Below, piece after piece: positions 16,364 to 20,692 of a DNA stretch of 20,692 bases. Below the pieces are notes generated by a model. That model searched no databases and was not told the DNA's origin. It was given only the letters and a program-made list of their open reading frames with translations. Source of the DNA: Roseburia sp. GTDB taxonomy: Bacteria > Bacillota > Clostridia > Lachnospirales > Lachnospiraceae. The stretch spans positions 1 to 20,692 of the forward strand of contig JAGASC010000207.1 of NCBI GenBank assembly GCA_017621905.1, written 5' to 3'. Both the position numbers and the translations under genes were made by a program. The first letter of the stretch is position 1. Each line of letters begins with the position of its first letter.

Positions 16364-16397
16364 TCCTTTTAGCTTCGTATTTTATACGAAAAGAGGA
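16364..16397 (+). promoter_or_regulatory. Hairpin that sequesters the thiW ribosome binding site
   Basis: TCCTTTT (16364-16370) pairs with AAGAGGA (16391-16397), the thiW ribosome binding site. TTCGTAT (16374-16380) pairs with ATACGAA (16384-16390) around a 3-base loop. The stem is 14 bp with a 3-base bulge and one G-U pair. It would hide the binding site 7 bases before the thiW ATG, so translation of thiW is probably controlled or kept low. Confidence 0.6.
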
Positions 16398-16404
16398 AAA
16401 ACAA

Positions 16405-17127
16405 ATGAATCATTCAAAAAGTATCTTAAAAATGGCAGTACTTGCTATGCTTGTTGCGTTGGGAGTCGTGATTTCACCCATACTCCGGTTTGAGGGAATG
16501 TGCCCGATGGCACACTTTATCAACATCGTCTGTTCCGTCCTTTTAGGACCCTGGTATTCACTTCTCAGTGCAACGTTGATCGGTATTATCCGAATGGTGC
16601 TTATGGGAATTCCGCCTCTGGCGCTGACCGGTGCAGTCTTCGGTGCATTTTTGTCAGGTGTATTCTACCGGGCATCCAAGGGAAATATCCTTTTTGCAGT
16701 ACTCGGCGAGATTATCGGAACAGGTCTCATCGGAGCTATCGTTTCCTACCCGGTCATGACGTATCTCTGGGGCAGGGATGGTTTGAGCTGGCTCTTTTAT
16801 GTGCCATCCTTTACCTGCGGTACACTGATTGGCGGAAGTATTGCATTCGTATTTTTAAAGAAGCTCTCGAAAGCCGGGGTTCTGGCAGACTTTCAGAACC
16901 GGCTCATGTCCAAAAGCTATAACGATAACAGCGGCATCGTGGGAAATGCTGCAAGCATTGCAGCTTTAGGTGTAATCTGCTTTTTGGTAATTGAAATCCT
17001 TACCGATATTTTTGAGATACAGTCGCCGGTATGGTCCTATCTCTCCTGGGGAGCTTTGGTGTTTTTTATTGCGGCAGCGCTCCTTTACTTTATCACGAAA
17101 AAAGCAAAAAAGGCGGTTGAAAAATGA
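16405..17127 (+). CDS. thiW: ThiW, thiazole-specific S component of an ECF transporter
   Basis: This 240-residue membrane protein matches ThiW, the substrate-binding subunit proposed to import hydroxyethylthiazole with a shared ECF energising module, which is not coded here. The family start is clear (ILKMAVLAMLVALGVVISP), with GMCPMAHFINIVCSVLLGPW and PPLALTGAVFGAFLSGVFYR, then further hydrophobic helices to about residue 155. A C-terminal extension (about 165-240) adds two predicted helices; many ThiW proteins are shorter. It is the first gene of the TPP-controlled operon, and its stop codon overlaps the thiM start (ATGA). The ribosome binding site AAGAGGA lies in a hairpin. Confidence 0.9.
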   Translation: MNHSKSILKMAVLAMLVALGVVISPILRFEGMCPMAHFINIVCSVLLGPWYSLLSATLIGIIRMVLMGIPPLALTGAVFGAFLSGVFYRASKGNILFAVLGEIIGTGLIGAIVSYPVMTYLWGRDGLSWLFYVPSFTCGTLIGGSIAFVFLKKLSKAGVLADFQNRLMSKSYNDNSGIVGNAASIAALGVICFLVIEILTDIFEIQSPVWSYLSWGALVFFIAAALLYFITKKAKKAVEK

Positions 17128-18083
17128 CAGACAACGAATTGAATCAGATCCGGCATATCGTAAAAGAGAATGCTCCTCTGATTCATTGTATCACAAATCC
17201 CATATCCATTCACCAATGTGCAAATCTGGCTCTTGCCGTGGGTGCCCGACCGATTATGGCGGAACACCCGAAGGAAGTGCGGGAAATTACTGCGACCGCC
17301 GAGGCTCTTTTGCTGAACCTTGGAAATATCACCGATGCAAGAATGGAGTCTATGATGATTTCCGCAGAGGAAGCGCAGGAAAAAGGTATTCCTGTCGTTC
17401 TGGATTTGGTGGGAATCGCCTGTTCCAGACTAAGACGCAGCTTTGCCTGTCAATTATTGCAAAACCGCGATTCCTCTCTGCGGACAGGGAATGTTTCAAA
17501 CAAGAATCCTTCTTTTCTGCAAGAGGAAGGCGTCTCCAAAAAGAAGTTGACATTCGTGCTAAAGGGTAATTATTCCGAAATCAATGCGCTTTACAACCTC
17601 TCTTATGAGAGCCGGGGCGTCGATGCCGAGGCCTCTCTGGACCTTCCCGCAATCAGTGATATCGCAGCAAAGTTATCGGAAAAATACGGCTGCACGATTC
17701 TTGCCAGTGGGAAAACAGATATTGTAACGGATGGCAAAACGCTTGTCCATGTAAAAAATGGAAGCCACAAGCTTGCCACTGTGACCGGTACCGGCTGTAT
17801 GCTTGGAACCCTGACCGCCTGCTATTTGTCTGCCTGTCATTCAGCTGCTTACTCCGGCGCCTCTTTGGCTGCCGGAGCCTGCAGGAACACTTCTGCAGCC
17901 GCTGAAATCTGCCGGGATATTTCAGCAGCCGTTGCTGCCTGTGCAGTTTTAGGTATTTGTGGAGAGCTTTCAGAAACAGAGAAAGGTGCCGGAAGTTTTA
18001 TGGTAAATCTCATGGACAATCTTTCCACGCTTTCCGATACCGACTTGAAAACTCACCTAAACCTGCAGATAAAAAATCTATAA
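17124..18083 (+). CDS. thiM: Hydroxyethylthiazole kinase
   Basis: ThiM phosphorylates hydroxyethylthiazole with ATP, making the thiazole phosphate that ThiE uses. Recognisable parts are PLIHCITNPISIHQCANLALAVGARPIM in substance at the N-terminus, LLLNLGNI, PVVLDLVGIACSRLR, VLKGNYSEI, and the anion-hole motif GTGC at residues 222-225, whose Cys is the usual catalytic-loop residue. At 319 residues it is about 50 longer than most family members. Two extra segments explain this: about 112-140 (LLQNRDSSLRTGNVSNKNPS and on) and a Ser/Ala/Cys-rich stretch at about 236-265. Both are in frame and neither breaks a core motif. Translation is coupled to thiW by the ATGA overlap. Confidence 0.93.
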   Translation: MTDNELNQIRHIVKENAPLIHCITNPISIHQCANLALAVGARPIMAEHPKEVREITATAEALLLNLGNITDARMESMMISAEEAQEKGIPVVLDLVGIACSRLRRSFACQLLQNRDSSLRTGNVSNKNPSFLQEEGVSKKKLTFVLKGNYSEINALYNLSYESRGVDAEASLDLPAISDIAAKLSEKYGCTILASGKTDIVTDGKTLVHVKNGSHKLATVTGTGCMLGTLTACYLSACHSAAYSGASLAAGACRNTSAAAEICRDISAAVAACAVLGICGELSETEKGAGSFMVNLMDNLSTLSDTDLKTHLNLQIKNL

Positions 18084-18203
18084 ACAGGCACCAGCGTCAC
18101 GAAATGCCGATGCAATAAGGAAATGAAAACACAAAATCTCAGCGCCTTGAACATCAAGTAGATGAATTTGCAAATAATTTAAAAAAATTGGAGGAGTCCG
18201 TAA

Positions 18204-18830
18204 TTGAAACAATTTGATACAAGCCTGTACTTCATCACAGACAGCACAGGCCTGACAGAAGAGGAATTTTTATATCGAACCGAAGAAGCTTTAAAGGGCG
18301 GCGTAACCCTTCTTCAACTGCGTGAAAAAGACAAGACCACAAGGGAGTACCTGGCGTTGGCCGAAAAAGTACACGGCCTGACAAAAAAATACGGTGTTCC
18401 GCTCATTATCGATGACAGAGTCGATGTGGCCCTCGCTGTAGATTCCGAAGGTGTTCATCTCGGCCAGAGCGACATGCCCATAGACATTGCGAGAAAAATT
18501 CTGGGCTCAGACAAAATCGTCGGAGCAACCGCAAAAACAGTTGAACAGGCAACAGAAGCCTATGCGCAGGGGGCAGATTACCTTGGAGTGGGTGCAATTT
18601 ATCCGACTACCACAAAAGTGAAGACCATTCTTACTTCCACCGAAATGCTGGATAAAATCTGCAAGGCAGTTCCAATTCCGGTAAATGCAATCGGTGGTCT
18701 GAACAAGGATAATATTGATGTGTTAAAAGGCATTGACATTGCCGGCATCTGTGTCGTATCTGCCATAATGAAAGCGGCAGATCCACAGAAAGCTGCATCG
18801 GAATTAAAGACGACGGCAGCTGCACTTTAA
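18204..18830 (+). CDS. thiE: Thiamine-phosphate synthase
   Basis: ThiE joins HMP pyrophosphate and thiazole phosphate to give thiamine phosphate. This 208-residue TIM-barrel protein has GGVTLLQLREKD with the phosphate-contacting region, PLIIDDRVDVALAVDSEGVH in substance followed by LGQSDMP, a GADYLGVGAIYPTTTK loop, and PVNAIGGLN before the last helices. Length is normal. The start is TTG at 18204: GGAGGAG lies 7 bases upstream and no ATG or GTG fits better. It follows thiM after 120 bases in which I see no gene or clear terminator. Confidence 0.95.
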   Translation: MKQFDTSLYFITDSTGLTEEEFLYRTEEALKGGVTLLQLREKDKTTREYLALAEKVHGLTKKYGVPLIIDDRVDVALAVDSEGVHLGQSDMPIDIARKILGSDKIVGATAKTVEQATEAYAQGADYLGVGAIYPTTTKVKTILTSTEMLDKICKAVPIPVNAIGGLNKDNIDVLKGIDIAGICVVSAIMKAADPQKAASELKTTAAAL

Positions 18831-18850
18831 TAAAACCAAAAAAGTTTTCC

Positions 18851-18947
18851 AGCGGCAGACCGGGGGCACCACTCTCTGTCGCTCAATAAAATTAATGCAA
18901 ATTTGTTCCTGCGGCATAGTTTTTTCACTAATATAGCATTCGCAGGA
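18851..18947 (+). promoter_or_regulatory. Two hairpins between thiE and thiD
   Basis: A 9-bp stem with one G-U pair (18851-18859 with 18875-18883) is followed by a hairpin with TCCTGCG (18907-18913) and CGCAGGA (18941-18947) as outer arms. The second ends just before the thiD ribosome binding site. Neither has a terminal T-run, so they may be RNA-processing or translation-control structures rather than terminators. Confidence 0.4.
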
Positions 18948-18971
18948 TAAGGAAAGGTAAGGTTTTTGATT

Positions 18972-19778
18972 ATGAAAACAGCATTAACAATCGCAGGCTC
19001 AGATTCCTGCGGAGGCGCCGGTATTCAAGCAGATATTAAAACAATGACTATGAATGGTGTTTACGCAATGAGTGCGATCACTGCACTGACTGCCCAGAAC
19101 ACGACCGGTGTCGCATCAATCTCGGAGGTCACTCCGGAATTTTTAAAACAGCAGCTCGACTGCATCTTTACGGATATTCATCCGGATGCAGTCAAAATTG
19201 GCATGGTATCATCGAACGCTCTTATCGAGGCAATTGCAGAAAAGCTCAAAGAGTATAAGACCTCTAACATCGTTGTGGACCCGGTCATGGTGGCCACCAG
19301 CGGCTCAAGACTGATTGCGGAAGATTCCATTCTGACCCTGAAAAAAGAACTTCTTCCTCTCGCCACCCTTGCAACCCCAAACATCCCGGAAGCAGAGGTA
19401 CTCTCCGGCATGGAAATTCATAGTGAGGATGATATGATAAAAGCAGCCAGACACATCAGTGAAAATTTTGGCTGTGCCGTGCTGCTCAAAGGCGGACACA
19501 GCATCAATGATGCAAACGACCTGCTTTGCGAAAACGGAAACTGCCAGTGGTTCTATGGAAAAAGAATTGACAACCCAAACACCCACGGAACCGGCTGCAC
19601 CCTCTCTTCCGCCATCGCCGCCAACCTTGCCAAAGGATTTTCCTTGGATTCAGCTGTAAAGAGAGCAAAAGATTATATCTCCGGCGCCCTGTCTGCCATG
19701 CTTGACTTAGGAAAAGGTTGCGGCCCGATGAAACATTCCTTCAATCTGGAAGGTGAATTTGCAAAGGAGGCGGAGTGA
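18972..19778 (+). CDS. thiD: Hydroxymethylpyrimidine / phosphomethylpyrimidine kinase
   Basis: ThiD phosphorylates HMP twice to HMP pyrophosphate, the second substrate of ThiE. The ribokinase-type fold shows in TALTIAGSDSCGGAGIQADIK with the GGAGIQAD signature, VYAMSAITALTAQNT, VVDPVMVATSGSRLI and the NTHGTGCTLSSAIAA motif holding the anion hole and catalytic Cys. The length of 268 residues is normal. ATG 18972 is preferred to a TTG two codons earlier because MKTALTIAGSD is the usual family start and a GGTAAGG-type site lies at the right distance. cytX starts two bases after its stop, so the two are tightly linked. Confidence 0.96.
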   Translation: MKTALTIAGSDSCGGAGIQADIKTMTMNGVYAMSAITALTAQNTTGVASISEVTPEFLKQQLDCIFTDIHPDAVKIGMVSSNALIEAIAEKLKEYKTSNIVVDPVMVATSGSRLIAEDSILTLKKELLPLATLATPNIPEAEVLSGMEIHSEDDMIKAARHISENFGCAVLLKGGHSINDANDLLCENGNCQWFYGKRIDNPNTHGTGCTLSSAIAANLAKGFSLDSAVKRAKDYISGALSAMLDLGKGCGPMKHSFNLEGEFAKEAE

Positions 19779-19779
19779 T

Positions 19780-20692
19780 ATGTCAAATTCTGTGACAGAG
19801 AAACGTACTTCTGTTTTTGAAAACGCACTTGGATGGTTTGGGGCAGGTGTGTCACTGGCCGAAATTCTGACCGGTACTTATTTTGCACCGCTTGGTTTTG
19901 GGAAAGGCCTGGCAGCCATTATCATTGGCCATGTAATTGGCTGCGTCATGTTGTTTCTGGCCGGACTAATCGGCGGTAAGGTCCGCAAAAGCTCTATGGA
20001 AACCGTAAAAATGAGCTTCGGCCAAAAGGGCTGTATTTTATTTGCTGTCTTAAACATTCTGCAGCTTGTGGGATGGACCGGAATTATGATTTATGACGGC
20101 GCACTTGCGGCAAACGGTATTTTCGATGCCGGGAACTGGGTGTGGTGCCTGCTGATTGGAGGGCTGATTGTCCTGTGGATTGTAATAGGAATCCGGAATC
20201 TTGGAAAGCTTAATACTGTAGCGATGATTGCATTATTTATACTTACCATTATTTTAAGCTTTGTCGTTTTTGGAAAAGAAGGCGCTGCCCCGGTACTGGA
20301 CGAAAGCATGACTTTTGGTGCCGCTGTTGAACTTTCGGTTGCAATGCCACTGTCCTGGCTGCCGCTTATCAGCGATTACACAAGAGAGGCGGAAAAACCG
20401 GTACAGGCAACGGCAGTTTCCGCCATTGTATACGGACTTGTCAGCTGCTGGATGTATGTCATCGGTATGGGCGCTGCTATTTTTGCAGGAGAGTCCGATA
20501 TTGCCCAGATCATGTTAAGATCAGGGCTTGGTATCGCCGGGCTTATTATTATCGTGTTTTCCACGGTAACGACCACTTTTCTTGATGCGTATTCTGCCGG
20601 AATATCCAGTGAGTCACTGTCTCCAAAGATAAATGGAAAATGGGCCGCTGTAGTCGTGGCAGTCATCGGAACTCTGGGGGCCATTTTGTTCC
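19780..20692 (+). CDS. cytX: Putative hydroxymethylpyrimidine transporter CytX, 3' end outside window
   Basis: The gene starts at ATG 19780 with AAAGGAGG 9 bases upstream, inside the thiD 3' end, and is open to the window edge (304 complete codons; full proteins are usually nearer 400). It is a polytopic membrane protein of the NCS1 nucleobase:cation symporter family. The N-terminal ENALGWFGAGVSLAEILTGT and the first helices match CytX, which is linked to thiamine regulons and is proposed to import HMP. Further matches are LNILQLVGWTGIMIYDGA and AMPLSWLPLISDYTREAE. Placement right after thiD, which phosphorylates HMP, supports this role. Confidence 0.9.
   Translation, partial: MSNSVTEKRTSVFENALGWFGAGVSLAEILTGTYFAPLGFGKGLAAIIIGHVIGCVMLFLAGLIGGKVRKSSMETVKMSFGQKGCILFAVLNILQLVGWTGIMIYDGALAANGIFDAGNWVWCLLIGGLIVLWIVIGIRNLGKLNTVAMIALFILTIILSFVVFGKEGAAPVLDESMTFGAAVELSVAMPLSWLPLISDYTREAEKPVQATAVSAIVYGLVSCWMYVIGMGAAIFAGESDIAQIMLRSGLGIAGLIIIVFSTVTTTFLDAYSAGISSESLSPKINGKWAAVVVAVIGTLGAILF

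Overview
The window looks like chromosomal DNA of an anaerobic Gram-positive clostridium, most like a Lachnospiraceae gut member. The reasons are the rpsF-ssb-rpsR and DUF951 neighbourhood, AGGAGG-type ribosome binding sites, an LPXTG-like cell-wall sorting signal, and a TPP-controlled thiW-thiM-thiE-thiD-cytX salvage operon. The taxonomic call is inference from gene content.

Bases 1-2900 are all on the minus strand: the start of a lipoprotein gene, the rpsF-ssb-rpsR operon with its terminator, a DUF951 gene, and a SIR2-type deacylase gene. A short protein-like remnant lies between the last two.

Bases 2900-14800 (minus strand) hold a surface-adhesin locus. A small stand-alone receiver-like gene is followed by one giant reading frame of about 3,760 codons: signal peptide, von Willebrand A head, a Cna-B-like domain, 20 tandem pilin-type isopeptide domains, and an SPKTGD anchor. 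A single in-frame TGA at 12127-12129 cuts it into a 697-residue secreted head and a 3,050-residue stalk. The stalk frame is otherwise intact, and every repeat keeps its Lys, Glu and Asn positions. The locus promoter is preceded by a direct repeat resembling LytTR-type sites. The divergent two-component genes are fused by an internal deletion that joins a receiver N-terminus to a histidine-kinase C-terminus. Both the adhesin and its likely regulator therefore appear damaged in this genome.

Bases 15400-15960 hold a convergent terminator, a 19-bp palindrome, and a small Gly/Pro-rich gene on the minus strand.

Bases 15925-20692 (plus strand) are the thiamine salvage operon: promoter, complete TPP riboswitch, intrinsic terminator, then an unusually long second leader. 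That leader contains what looks like the 5' half of a second TPP aptamer and a hairpin that buries the thiW ribosome binding site. thiW (thiazole uptake), thiM, thiE, thiD and cytX (HMP uptake, cut by the window edge) together would import and assemble the two halves of thiamine. No de novo genes (thiC, thiG) are seen here.
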